Part shown: piece after piece, positions 24,560 through 32,525 of the stretch
How positions within the stretch are numbered: position 1 is the first letter of the stretch
Layout of the letters: each line of letters starts with the position of its first letter
From: Asaia bogorensis
GTDB taxonomy: Bacteria > Pseudomonadota > Alphaproteobacteria > Acetobacterales > Acetobacteraceae
Reading direction: 5' to 3'
DNA: 62,965 nt
Assembly: GCA_945873195.1 (NCBI GenBank)
Contig: CAMCDA010000005.1
Span: 1 to 62,965, forward strand
Notes under the pieces: generated by a model
The model's database searches: none
Seen by the model: the letters and a program-made list of their open reading frames with translations, nothing else
Told to the model about the DNA's origin: nothing
Position numbers and translations under genes: made by a program

Positions 24560-25716
24560 TCCAAAGCCTCGAAGGCGTCCGCGTCCTCGAACTCGCCCGT
24601 TATCAGGCTGGCCCGCGCGGCGGCATGATCATGTCCGACCTCGGCGCCGAGGTGATCAAGATCGAACGTCTGGGCGGCGAGGAAACCCGCAACAATCCCC
24701 CGATGGTGCGCGGCCAGAGCATCTATTTCACCGTCTATAATCGCGGCAAGAAAAGCATCTGCCTCGATATGCGGAGCGAGCGCGGCAAGGCGATCTTCAC
24801 CGACCTGGTCAAGACCGCCGACATCGTGCTGGAAAACTTCCGCCCCGGTACGATGGCGCAGATGGGCTTCGCCTATGAGCAACTGAAGGCCATCAACCCG
24901 CGCATCATCCTCGTGTCCGTCTCGGGCTTCGGGCAGGAGGGTCCGTATCGCGACCGCCCCGCCTTCGATCCGCTGGGCCAGGCCATGTCCGGCCTCATGA
25001 CCCTCACCGGCACCCCCGTCGGCCAGCCGCTCGGCACCGCGTCGTCGATCATCGACCGGACCACCGCCTTGCATGCCACGATCGGCGCCCTGGCCGCGCT
25101 GCGGCATCGGGATCGTACCGGACAGGGACAGATGGTGGATTGCTGCCTGCTCGATTCGGCGCTGACGCTGGTGGAAATCCCGACCGCCTACTACCTCTCG
25201 GCCGGAGAGGAAGGCGGCGAGGGCGGCCGTCCGCCCTACCGCGCCAAGGACGGCTATGTCGTGATCGCGGCGATCGGGCGGGAAATGGCGTCGCGGTTGA
25301 TGACCCTGATTTCAGGCGGTTCCGGCGGCTCGGATACCAGCCCGATCACGTCGGGAGTCGGCGCCACCGCCCCGGACGCGCGCCGGAAGCTGCTGGATGC
25401 CTGGTGCGCCGAACACACGGTCGAGGAAATCTGCACCGCCCTGCTGGATATCGGCGTGCCGGTCGCGCCCGTTAAGACGATCCCGGAGGTCGCCAAGGAC
25501 CCACATCTCTGGGCGCGGGAGATGCTTGTGAAGCAGCCCGACCCGCTGGCCGGCGACATCTACGTGCCGGGCGTCGCGATGAAGATGTCGGAAACGCCTG
25601 GCCAGATCGGACCGGTCCCGACACCGGGCCAGCACACGGATGAGGTCCTCGGCCGCCTGCTGGGCTATGACGCCGCGACGTTGGCGGAGCTGCGGACGGC
25701 CAAGATCATCGGATAG
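24556..25716 (+). CDS. Class III CoA-transferase (CaiB/BaiF family)
   Basis: A second member of the CoA-transferase family, 386 residues, distinct from the one at 1235-2452. It keeps the N-terminal GVRVLELARYQAGPRGG segment, the SVSGFGQEGPY segment near 121-131 and Asp167 in SSIIDRTT, matching the catalytic aspartate of Frc. The ATG overlaps the RES toxin stop (ATGA), with an AGGAGA-type site inside the toxin gene. No promoter space exists between them. It is followed by a hairpin terminator shared with dps. Its substrate acids are unknown, and racemase-type members of the family cannot be excluded. Confidence 0.92.
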   Translation: MIQSLEGVRVLELARYQAGPRGGMIMSDLGAEVIKIERLGGEETRNNPPMVRGQSIYFTVYNRGKKSICLDMRSERGKAIFTDLVKTADIVLENFRPGTMAQMGFAYEQLKAINPRIILVSVSGFGQEGPYRDRPAFDPLGQAMSGLMTLTGTPVGQPLGTASSIIDRTTALHATIGALAALRHRDRTGQGQMVDCCLLDSALTLVEIPTAYYLSAGEEGGEGGRPPYRAKDGYVVIAAIGREMASRLMTLISGGSGGSDTSPITSGVGATAPDARRKLLDAWCAEHTVEEICTALLDIGVPVAPVKTIPEVAKDPHLWAREMLVKQPDPLAGDIYVPGVAMKMSETPGQIGPVPTPGQHTDEVLGRLLGYDAATLAELRTAKIIG

Positions 25717-25720
25717 GCCG

Positions 25721-25746
25721 GAATGGCGGGAGAGATCCCGCCATTC
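25721..25746. terminator. Bidirectional hairpin between the CoA-transferase and dps
   Basis: GAATGGCGGG at 25721-25730 and CCCGCCATTC at 25737-25746 form a perfect 10-bp stem with a six-base loop between two convergent stop codons. It lacks a strong T-run on either side. Confidence 0.7.
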
Positions 25747-25762
25747 ACCACCTGCTGCGGTC

Positions 25763-26260
25763 TCAGGCCGCGACGGGCGCGTGCGCTTCCAGGAACCACA
25801 GCGCCTTGTCCATCGCGCGCGACACGCCGGTCAGGATGTCGGCGCTGTCCGCGTCTCCGACTTCCGAGGCCTTGTCGATCCCCGCGCGGACCATGTTGGC
25901 GAACGTGCCATACCGGTCGATCAGCGCCGCGATATGGTCGGTGATGGCATAGATATCCGTCGGATAGGCCGCCAGTTGCGAGCCGCCAGCAACGATTTGC
26001 GTCGTGCCCAGCGCCGTGCCGCCCAATTGAACCACGCGCTCCGCCATCGTATCGACCGCGGCGTCGAGTTCGGCGCGGAAGCCGTCCAGCATCTCATGCA
26101 CGGCGATGAACTGCGGGCCCTTGACGTTCCAATGCGCCTGCTTGGTGATCAGAGCCAGGTCGATCCCGTTCGCGACGCATTCGTTGAGCAGCGCGATCGC
26201 CGCGGTCTTGGCGTTCGACGGCAGATCGTTCTTTGTGCGGTGCATGCGCATGTTCGGCAT
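25763..26260 (-). CDS. dps: Dps-family DNA-binding ferritin
   Basis: Dps forms a 12-subunit shell that oxidises and stores iron with hydrogen peroxide and coats DNA in starved or stressed cells. The 165-residue protein shows the ferroxidase segment HWNVKGPQFIAVHEMLDGF followed by the acidic helix, in which His and Asp/Glu residues from two subunits bind iron. It lacks a lysine-rich N-terminal tail beyond MRMHRTK. The first ATG is only a few bases after AGGAAGG. The third codon pair, MRMHR at 26251, has better spacing and may be the true start. The gene stands alone between two terminator-like regions. Confidence 0.94.
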   Translation of the reverse strand: MPNMRMHRTKNDLPSNAKTAAIALLNECVANGIDLALITKQAHWNVKGPQFIAVHEMLDGFRAELDAAVDTMAERVVQLGGTALGTTQIVAGGSQLAAYPTDIYAITDHIAALIDRYGTFANMVRAGIDKASEVGDADSADILTGVSRAMDKALWFLEAHAPVAA

Positions 26261-26306
26261 CCTTCCTCTGTTTATCCTTCAAACGTAGGAAGCCGGACCC
26301 GCGACG

Positions 26307-27947
26307 TTAACCCCCCACGGCGGGAGCATCCCCCCCGGCCGCCCCGATTCCCTCGTCGTGATGCGGATCGACCGCCAAATAGCGCGCGGGCCGCCGAGCG
26401 TCGGTCTGGAACACGGCGGCGCGGGCGAGCACGGCGCGATCGTCCTCCGACGTGCGGGCGACCTCTCGCAAATGGTCCACCCAGCTTTCCATCGACCAGA
26501 TTTCCAGCCAGCCCTCCGGGTGGGCCACATTCTCATACAATTGCCAGAACGCCGCGCCCGAGCGGCCGCGCACCAGCCGAACCTCATGCATCACCGCCAG
26601 GAACGCCGCCCGTTCGGCCGGTTCCACCCGGTAATGCACGGTTTCCATCACCCGACCGCGCGCGTTGCGGAGCAGCGGGACGAAAGCGGCGGCCGGCGCC
26701 TCGGGCCTGGCGGGCGCGGGGGCCTCGGGCACCGGGGCGCTGACCACGGCCTCGATCCGGAAATACCGCGCCAGCACGGCCAGCACCGCGCCCGTCAGAG
26801 CCGCCGCGATCAACGCGTGCCGCATGCCGATCATGCCGCCCAACAGCCCCCAGGTGAAGGAGCCGAGCGTCAGCGCGCCATTCTGGGCGAGTTGGTAGAT
26901 CGCCAGGGATCGCGCCCGCACCCAGGGCGGGCAGGCCAGCTGCGCGGCGGCCTGCATCGTCGCATAGGCCGCGGTCCAGCCGAGGCCGAACAGGAACATG
27001 CCGAACGCGGCCGTCGACCAATGCGGGGAAAACGCCAGGATCAGCGTGCCGGACACCGACAGCGCCGAACACATCATGACCGTCGCGCCGCGGCTGAACC
27101 GCCCACGGATCACCGGCAGCAGCATGCCGGAGGTGACTCCTCCGATCCCCATCAGCCCCAGGATCAGGCCGAACCATCCGGCGTCCAGGCCCAGGTCCTG
27201 CCGCACGAACAGCGGCAGCATCGCCCAGGGCGCCGCCGCCGGGATCGAGTAGGCAATGGTCCGCGCCATCGCCGAACGCACCGCCGGGGTATAGCGGACA
27301 AAGCGCATGCCGGCGCGCATGGCGGACAGGAAGTGCTCTCGCGGCAGGCCGGTGAAGCGCTGGCTGCGCCGCCACATCACCAGCACGGCGATCACCGGCA
27401 GGATCGACAGGGCGTACAGCGAGAACGCGAGGCTCGATCCGCCGAGAACGATCAGGAAACCGGCGATGGCCGGCCCGATGGCGCGGGTCAGGTTGAACCC
27501 GATGCCGTTCATCGCGATCGCCTGCACCAGGTCGGCGCGGGGGACGAGTTCGGGGACGATCGCGCTCCAGGCCGGGCCGGTCATGGCGGCGCCGATGCCG
27601 ATGGCGAAGGTCAACACCAGCAGCCAGGGCGCGGTGATCGACCCGGTCAGCATCAGCGTCGCCAGCAGGATGGCGGCGCAAAGGGTCCAGACCTGCGCGC
27701 CGATCAGGAACATGCGCCGGTCCATGATGTCGGCGAGCGCGCCGCCGGGCAGCGCCAGCAGGAACACCGGCATGATTGTCGCCGCCTGCACCATCGAAAC
27801 CATCAGCGGATCGGGCGCCAGGGAGGTCATCAGCCAGCCCGCGCCGGTATTCTGCAGCCAGGTGCCGAGCCAGGCGATGACGCTGCCGATCCAGATGTAG
27901 CGGAAGGTGACGTTGCGCAGGGGAACCAGCGCGGCGGGCAACTTCAT
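26307..27947 (-). CDS. MFS transporter of the EntS-like group with a C-terminal soluble domain
   Basis: The 546-residue protein begins MKLPAALVPLRNVTFRY and carries about 12 transmembrane segments. LPGGALADIMDRRMFL (residues about 65-80) is the major-facilitator loop 2-3 motif. It resembles the EntS/DUF894 exporters of siderophores and drugs. The last 110 residues or so form a soluble ferredoxin-like tail, with VHYRVEPAERAAFLAVMHEV and WLEIWSMESWVDHLREV, similar to antibiotic-biosynthesis-monooxygenase domains and also found on other members of this group. An open frame extends 119 codons further upstream but is arginine-rich and overlaps the divergent gene, so I start at 27947. Cargo is unknown. 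Confidence 0.9.
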   Translation of the reverse strand: MKLPAALVPLRNVTFRYIWIGSVIAWLGTWLQNTGAGWLMTSLAPDPLMVSMVQAATIMPVFLLALPGGALADIMDRRMFLIGAQVWTLCAAILLATLMLTGSITAPWLLVLTFAIGIGAAMTGPAWSAIVPELVPRADLVQAIAMNGIGFNLTRAIGPAIAGFLIVLGGSSLAFSLYALSILPVIAVLVMWRRSQRFTGLPREHFLSAMRAGMRFVRYTPAVRSAMARTIAYSIPAAAPWAMLPLFVRQDLGLDAGWFGLILGLMGIGGVTSGMLLPVIRGRFSRGATVMMCSALSVSGTLILAFSPHWSTAAFGMFLFGLGWTAAYATMQAAAQLACPPWVRARSLAIYQLAQNGALTLGSFTWGLLGGMIGMRHALIAAALTGAVLAVLARYFRIEAVVSAPVPEAPAPARPEAPAAAFVPLLRNARGRVMETVHYRVEPAERAAFLAVMHEVRLVRGRSGAAFWQLYENVAHPEGWLEIWSMESWVDHLREVARTSEDDRAVLARAAVFQTDARRPARYLAVDPHHDEGIGAAGGDAPAVGG

Positions 27948-28128
27948 GCCCGGGCACCCGGCCCGTGGCGGACGGCATTCGGCTTCGGTCTGGGATCGGA
28001 CGCGGTCATCATCATGCTGGACAGGGTGATCCATCGCCTCCACGGCTTTTCCGTGGCGGACGCGTCGGGGCATAGTGACAGCCCGGACGCGCCGGCGCAC
28101 CGGAAATCCGAAAGCGGGGACACGCGTG

Positions 28129-29160
28129 ATGCAGGTATTCTGGGACCCGATCCAACTGGCGCATACGCCGAAGTTCTTCCTGGTTCGTGGACAGGTCTGC
28201 CCGAATTTCGAGGTGCCGGCCCGGCCCGAGGCGCTGCTTCTTGCCTGCCAGTCCATGGGCCTTCCGATCGCGACGCCGGGACAACTCGATATGGGCGCCG
28301 TCACCGCGGTGCATGATCCCGCGTTCGTGGCCTTCCTGCGCGATGGCTATGCGGCCTGGGAAGCCCTGCCCAATCGCGGCGAGGAGATGGTGGCGAACGC
28401 CCACCCCGCGCCCGAGGCCCTGCTCCACGCCGCCCCGCCGTCCCACATCGTCGGCCAGCTTGGGTGGTACACCGCCGACTGCGCCTGCCCGATCGGCAAG
28501 GGAACCTGGGTGGCGATCGAGGCCGCGGCTTCCGGCGCCATCGCGGCGGCGGATGCGGTGGCGGCGGGCGCGTCCGCCTATGCCCTGGCCCGCCCGCCGG
28601 GACACCATGCCTACCGCGCCCGGGCCGGCGGGCATTGCTATCTGAACAACGCCGCCATCGCCGCCGAACGCCTGCGCGCCCGGGGGGCGGCGCGGGTCGC
28701 GGTCCTGGATATCGACAGCCACCACGGCAACGGCACCCAAGGGATTTTCTGGGAGCGGGGGGACGTCCTGTTCGCCTCGGTCCACGGTGATCCGGGCGGG
28801 TACTACCCCTGGTTCACGGGGCACGCGCATGAACGCGGGGCGGGCGCGGGCGAGGGCGCGAACCTGAACCTGCCCTTGGCCCTGGGCACGGGCGATGGTG
28901 GGTGGCTCGCGGCGGTCGGGGCCGGGGTCGCCGCCGTGCGATCCTTTGGCGCGGATGCGCTGGTGGTCAGCTTGGGGTTCGATGCGTCGAAGGACGAACC
29001 CCTGAACGCGCTGTCGGTGACCGAGGACGGGTTCGCCCGCGCCGGCGCCGCGATCGGCGGCCTGCGCCTGCCGACCGCGATCGTGCAGGAGGGCGGGTAT
29101 AATGTGGATGTCCTGGGGACGCTGCTGACCCGGTTCCTGACGGGGTTTGGCGAGCGATAG
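28129..29160 (+). CDS. Histone-deacetylase-family amidohydrolase (acetylpolyamine amidohydrolase-like)
   Basis: The 343-residue protein has the zinc-dependent deacetylase fold. The active-site pattern is intact: RPPGHHAYRARAGGHCYLNN near residues 150-169, zinc ligands in DIDSHHGNGTQ, a second aspartate in LGFDASKDEP, and the catalytic tyrosine in EGGYN. Bacterial members remove acetyl groups from acetylpolyamines or similar amines. The ATG at 28129 follows a GGGGACACGCG stretch and gives a family-like N-terminus (QVFWDPIQLAHTP). It is divergent from the MFS gene. Protein or polyamine substrates cannot be distinguished from sequence alone. Confidence 0.92.
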   Translation: MQVFWDPIQLAHTPKFFLVRGQVCPNFEVPARPEALLLACQSMGLPIATPGQLDMGAVTAVHDPAFVAFLRDGYAAWEALPNRGEEMVANAHPAPEALLHAAPPSHIVGQLGWYTADCACPIGKGTWVAIEAAASGAIAAADAVAAGASAYALARPPGHHAYRARAGGHCYLNNAAIAAERLRARGAARVAVLDIDSHHGNGTQGIFWERGDVLFASVHGDPGGYYPWFTGHAHERGAGAGEGANLNLPLALGTGDGGWLAAVGAGVAAVRSFGADALVVSLGFDASKDEPLNALSVTEDGFARAGAAIGGLRLPTAIVQEGGYNVDVLGTLLTRFLTGFGER

Positions 29161-29231
29161 GGGGGTGCCTGGCTCGGGGACGCGGCGACCGTGTGTTGCG
29201 TGGTTGCCTTTCGGGCGCGGCTGGGGATATA

Positions 29232-29246
29232 GAACATAAATGGAAC
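29232..29246. promoter_or_regulatory. Candidate LexA (SOS) box without an obvious target
   Basis: GAAC-ATAAATG-GAAC reads GTTC-N7-GTTC on the minus strand, the alphaproteobacterial LexA site, and is followed leftward by TATATCCCC. The same arrangement lies before uvrD at 40469-40483. Leftward transcription here would run antisense into the deacetylase gene. Rightward, the next gene is rsmA, 365 bases away. Confidence 0.5.
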
Positions 29247-29326
29247 TCATGTCAGGTGATGGAACCACTGATCCTCCGGACGGTGCAGGTGGACGGGGGT
29301 CCTTGAGGGACGCCACGCCCCCCCAC

Positions 29327-29362
29327 ATCCCCACCGTCATGGCCGGGCTTGACGGTGGGGAT
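29327..29362. repeat. REP-like palindrome in the deacetylase-rsmA gap
   Basis: ATCCCCACCGTC at 29327-29338 and GACGGTGGGGAT at 29351-29362 are perfect 12-base arms around ATGGCCGGGCTT. The core matches other REP-like copies in this window. The whole gap 29161-29610 holds a LexA-like box, this palindrome and two copies of a 19-bp repeat, but no convincing full-size gene. Confidence 0.75.
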
Positions 29363-29403
29363 GGGGCAGCCTCCTGCCTCCCCAATTTTTTCCACACGGT
29401 CCA

Positions 29404-29422
29404 ACCCCATGTCCGGTGAGAA
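29404..29422 (+). repeat. 19-bp dispersed repeat, copy 1
   Basis: ACCCCATGTCCGGTGAGAA occurs here exactly, 12 bases after a run of six T (29386-29391). Identical copies are at 29574-29592 and 40638-40656. The internal ATG opens a 41-codon frame reading MSGEK, which is not protein-like. Confidence 0.85.
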
Positions 29423-29573
29423 ATCGTCCTTCAACCCGGTCAGCCGCCGCCGGGATTTGTGCCTGAAAATGATCCAACACACCCCATATCAATCACATGA
29501 GACAACGCCGCGACTCCGGACCGACGCCCCGTGACCCAGCCCCGACCGGTTCGCGGTTTTTTCATGCGGTGCT

Positions 29574-29592
29574 ACCCCATGTCCGGTGAGAA
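29574..29592 (+). repeat. 19-bp dispersed repeat, copy 2
   Basis: This is an exact copy of ACCCCATGTCCGGTGAGAA, 11 bases after six T at 29557-29562. Its ATG opens an 11-codon frame that ends overlapping the rsmA start. Confidence 0.85.
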
Positions 29593-29614
29593 CCCGGCCC
29601 CCGTCGCGCCATGA
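29579..29614 (+). CDS. Possible 11-residue leader peptide before rsmA
   Basis: The frame MSGENPAPVAP starts inside the 19-bp repeat. Its TGA stop overlaps the rsmA ATG by the usual ATGA arrangement. There is no Shine-Dalgarno before it, and none directly before rsmA either. Coupling through this peptide would explain how rsmA starts, but chance is quite possible. Confidence 0.25.
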   Translation: MSGENPAPVAP

Positions 29615-30435
29615 CCGACCTCCCGCCCCTCCGCGACGTCATCGCCCGCCATGGCCTCAACGCGCGCCATTCGCTCGGCCAGCATTTCCTCCTCGACGCC
29701 AACCTGACCGCCCGCATCGCGCGGGAAGCCGGGACCCTGACCGGCCGCCACGTGATCGAGATCGGACCTGGCCCGGGCGGCCTGACCCGCGCTTTGCTCG
29801 CCAGCGACGCGGTGGACGTGACGGCGGTCGAACTTGACCGGCGCGCCGTCGCGGCGATGCACGAACTGGCCGAACAGACCGGCGGGCGGCTGCGCGTGAT
29901 CGAGGCCGATGCCCTGCGCATCGACGCCACCACCCTGACCCCGGCGCCCCGACAGATCATCGCCAACCTGCCCTATAACGTCGCGTCTCCCCTGCTGGTC
30001 GGCTGGCTGCGCCAGGCGGCGGCGTTCGAGCGGTTCACGCTGATGTTCCAGCAGGAGGTCGCGGAACGCATCGGCGCCGCCCCCTCCACGTCGGCCTATG
30101 GCCGGCTTTCGGTGCTGGCGCAGTGGTTGTGTGACGTCTCGGTCGTCATGCGGATCCCGCCCGCGGCCTTCGTGCCGCCACCCAAGGTGTGGTCGGCCGT
30201 CGTGGTGCTGACGCCGCACGCCGAACAGCCCGGGCCGGCCTTGTTCAAGGCGATGGAGGGCCTGACGGCGGCGGCCTTTGGCCAGCGGCGCAAGATGCTG
30301 CGCGGGTCGTTGAAGGGCCTGGGCGGAGAGGCTTTCCTGGCCCGCGCCGGCATCGACGCGGAACGGCGGGCGGAGACATTATCGGTTGCGGAGTTCGACC
30401 GGCTGGCGCGGATGCTGGCGGGGGATACTTGTTGA
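29611..30435 (+). CDS. rsmA: 16S rRNA (adenine1518-N6/adenine1519-N6)-dimethyltransferase
   Basis: RsmA (KsgA) dimethylates two adjacent adenines near the 3' end of 16S rRNA late in 30S assembly, using S-adenosylmethionine. The 274-residue protein shows NARHSLGQHFLLD at residues about 15-27, the methionine-donor pocket EIGPGPGGLTRALL near 50-63, VELDRRAV, and the catalytic NLPYNVASPLL near 117-127. Loss of this enzyme gives kasugamycin resistance in other bacteria. It ends 27 bases from the convergent YafQ-like toxin gene. Its upstream region carries a 19-bp repeat and an orphan LexA-type box. No pdxA or surA neighbours are present, unlike in many proteobacteria. Confidence 0.97.
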   Translation: MTDLPPLRDVIARHGLNARHSLGQHFLLDANLTARIAREAGTLTGRHVIEIGPGPGGLTRALLASDAVDVTAVELDRRAVAAMHELAEQTGGRLRVIEADALRIDATTLTPAPRQIIANLPYNVASPLLVGWLRQAAAFERFTLMFQQEVAERIGAAPSTSAYGRLSVLAQWLCDVSVVMRIPPAAFVPPPKVWSAVVVLTPHAEQPGPALFKAMEGLTAAAFGQRRKMLRGSLKGLGGEAFLARAGIDAERRAETLSVAEFDRLARMLAGDTC

Positions 30436-30462
30436 GCCCACCGCCAGGGATTGCTCAGCAGC

Positions 30463-30735
30463 TCAGAATCCCAACTCACTGTGCGATCCCAGACGCACCA
30501 GCCGCAGCGAGGCATCGTCAGGCTTGTGGTAGATCAGCACAAGGTCCGGCCGGATATGGCAATCACGGTGATCCTTCCAGTCTCCGGTCAGCGCGTGGTC
30601 CCGGAGACGCGCCTCAGGCGGCAGGTCCTTCGCGAGAAGGTCCACGACAGGAAACAATATCTCGTCCAACATGGCCCGATATCGCCCCCGGCTTTCCCGG
30701 CGGTAGTCACGCTTGAACTGGCCGGTCCACTCAAT
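30463..30735 (-). CDS. YafQ/RelE-family mRNA interferase toxin with unusual start
   Basis: The conserved protein begins IEWTGQFKRDYRRESRG and ends LVLIYHKPDDASLRLVRLGSHSELGF, the YafQ pattern of a ribosome-dependent RNase with histidines in DHRDCHIRPD and near the C-terminus. It needs about 90 residues. In this frame there is no ATG, GTG or TTG before an internal ATG at 30672 that would delete the first 21 residues. Only ATT at 30735 or ACG just before it sits where translation should start. ATT overlaps the antitoxin stop by one base. The gene may use a rare start through translational coupling, or may have lost its start codon. It pairs with the RelB-type antitoxin. Confidence 0.75.
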   Translation of the reverse strand: MEWTGQFKRDYRRESRGRYRAMLDEILFPVVDLLAKDLPPEARLRDHALTGDWKDHRDCHIRPDLVLIYHKPDDASLRLVRLGSHSELGF

Positions 30736-30994
30736 CGTCCGCGCGGAGCGCGTTCTTCAACGCCTCGATGCTCGTCACGCTCGGCAGGTTTCCGGCGCGC
30801 GCCTCCTTCATGGCGGCGATCGTCGTCTCATTCGGGATCAGGGGATCGAACGGCAACACATGCTCCCGCGCCACCCGGGTCAGCATGAGTCGTACGGCGT
30901 CCGATACCGTCAGGCCCATCGCCGCCAGAACCGCCGCGGCTTCGGCCTTGATGGCGCCGTCAATGCGCGCCTGCACGATCTGATTGGCCGCCAT
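30731..30994 (-). CDS. RelB/DinJ-family antitoxin
   Basis: The 87-residue protein begins MAANQIVQARIDGAIKAEA and continues with a ribbon-helix-helix segment, AAAVLAAMGLTVSDAVRLML, the DinJ/RelB dimerisation and DNA-binding unit. A flexible C-terminal part (IEALKNALRADD) would wrap the toxin. It is first in the leftward operon and its stop lies at the presumed start of the YafQ-like toxin. A short perfect palindrome at 31019-31031, 25 bases upstream, is a good candidate for its own operator. The pair is a type II toxin-antitoxin module. Confidence 0.9.
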   Translation of the reverse strand: MAANQIVQARIDGAIKAEAAAVLAAMGLTVSDAVRLMLTRVAREHVLPFDPLIPNETTIAAMKEARAGNLPSVTSIEALKNALRADD

Positions 30995-31018
30995 GGCATC
31001 ATCCTTCGATCCATTCGC

Positions 31019-31031
31019 ATGACATTGTCAT
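31019..31031. promoter_or_regulatory. Candidate operator of the RelB/YafQ operon
   Basis: ATGACATTGTCAT is a perfect 13-base palindrome with a single central base. It sits upstream of the antitoxin start, in a small region less GC-rich than its surroundings. Ribbon-helix-helix antitoxins bind short palindromes like this one. Confidence 0.55.
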
Positions 31032-31136
31032 TCATTAGTCGTGCAGGACGCAAGCAATGATCGACCGGGAACCAATACCCAACCCGCCCAACAAGTGGTA
31101 TTTCCACCCCGCTCCGAACGGGAAAGAGACCCAGCC

Positions 31137-32462
31137 ATGCCCGCGCATTACGACCTGATCATCCGCAACGGGACCTGCGTCCTGCCCTGGGCCATCGAGC
31201 TCACCGATGTCGGCGTCCGCAACGGACGGATCATCGCGCTGGGCGTCGGCCCCGATGCCACATCGGACAGTGTTTTCGACGCCAGGGGCCTGCATGTCCT
31301 GCCCGGCCTGATCGACCCGCATGTCCATTTCCGCGATCCCGGCGACCCGACCGTCGAATCGATCCCCACCGGCTCGAAGGGCGCGATCCTCGGCGGCCTC
31401 ACCACCGTCTTCGACATGCCGAACACCGATCCCTCGATGGTCGACGCCGCCGGCCTGTCCTGGAAGCGGGAGTATGTGGAGAAAGTCTCCTGGTGCGACA
31501 TGGGCCTGTATGTCGGCGGCACCAAGACCAACATCCCCGAACTGCGCGATCTTGAACTGACCTGCGGCTGCTGCGGGATCAAGATTTTCGCCGGCTCCTC
31601 CACCGGCAACCTGATGGTCGAGGATGACGAGAACCTCGAAAAAGTCATGCGCTCCGGCCGCCGCCGCATCGCCTACCACAGTGAGGACGAGTACCGCCTC
31701 CAGGCCCGCAAGCCGAACTACAAGGTGGGCGACCCCTACGCGTCCCACATGGACTGGCGGGATGAGGAATGCGCCTTCCTGGGCACCCGCCGCCTGATGG
31801 CGCTGGCCCGCAAGACCGGGCGACCGGCGCATATCCTGCACGTCTCGACCGCGCAGGAATTCGATTACCTGAAGGATTACCGCGACATCGCGACGGCCGA
31901 GGTCCTGGTCAACCACCTGACCCAGGTCGCGCCCGAGTGCTACGAAAAGCTGGGCGGCTTCGCCGTCATGAACCCGCCGATCCGCGGGCAGAGGCACATG
32001 GACGCCGCCTGGCGCGCGGTGAATGACGGGCTGGTGGACACCATCGGGTCAGACCACGCCCCGCATGCGCGGGAAAAGAAGATGCTGCCCTGGCCGAACT
32101 GCGCGTCCGGCCTGACCGGCGTGCAGACGCTGGTCCCCGTGATGCTGAACCACGTCAACGCCGGCCGTCTGTCGCTGTCGCGCATGGTCGACATGATGTC
32201 GGCCGGGCCGGCGCGGGTCTATGGCGCCGTCGGCAAGGGCCGGCTGGCCGCCGGCAACGACGCCGACTTCACCATCGTGGACATGAAGAAGCAGCGCCGG
32301 ATCGAGGAATCCTGGATCATCTGCCCCGCCGGCTGGACCCCCTTCGCCGGGATGGACATCACCGGCTGGCCGGTCGCCACCATCATTCGCGGCAACGTGG
32401 TGATGCGCGACGATGAGGTACAGGGCGAGCCGATCGGCAAGCTGGCGAAGTTCATCGGGTAG
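31137..32462 (+). CDS. pyrC: Dihydroorotase
   Basis: Dihydroorotase closes carbamoyl-aspartate to dihydroorotate in pyrimidine synthesis. The 441-residue protein is of the class I type. The metal motif DPHVHFRDPG is near residues 61-70, the lysine that becomes carboxylated lies in GIKIFAGSS near 151, and the last metal ligand is in GSDHAPHAREKK near 306. AllB-type allantoinases and hydantoinases share the fold, but HFRDPG favours dihydroorotase. I start at the ATG giving MPAHYDLIIRNG. The open frame upstream adds 32 residues with no family support. No pyrB lies next to it. It is divergent from the toxin-antitoxin operon. Confidence 0.92.
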   Translation: MPAHYDLIIRNGTCVLPWAIELTDVGVRNGRIIALGVGPDATSDSVFDARGLHVLPGLIDPHVHFRDPGDPTVESIPTGSKGAILGGLTTVFDMPNTDPSMVDAAGLSWKREYVEKVSWCDMGLYVGGTKTNIPELRDLELTCGCCGIKIFAGSSTGNLMVEDDENLEKVMRSGRRRIAYHSEDEYRLQARKPNYKVGDPYASHMDWRDEECAFLGTRRLMALARKTGRPAHILHVSTAQEFDYLKDYRDIATAEVLVNHLTQVAPECYEKLGGFAVMNPPIRGQRHMDAAWRAVNDGLVDTIGSDHAPHAREKKMLPWPNCASGLTGVQTLVPVMLNHVNAGRLSLSRMVDMMSAGPARVYGAVGKGRLAAGNDADFTIVDMKKQRRIEESWIICPAGWTPFAGMDITGWPVATIIRGNVVMRDDEVQGEPIGKLAKFIG

Positions 32463-32525
32463 AAAAATCCAAACCCTGTGTCCGATTACGCTTGACACCC
32501 CTCACAGCGAAGGCATCATGACCGC

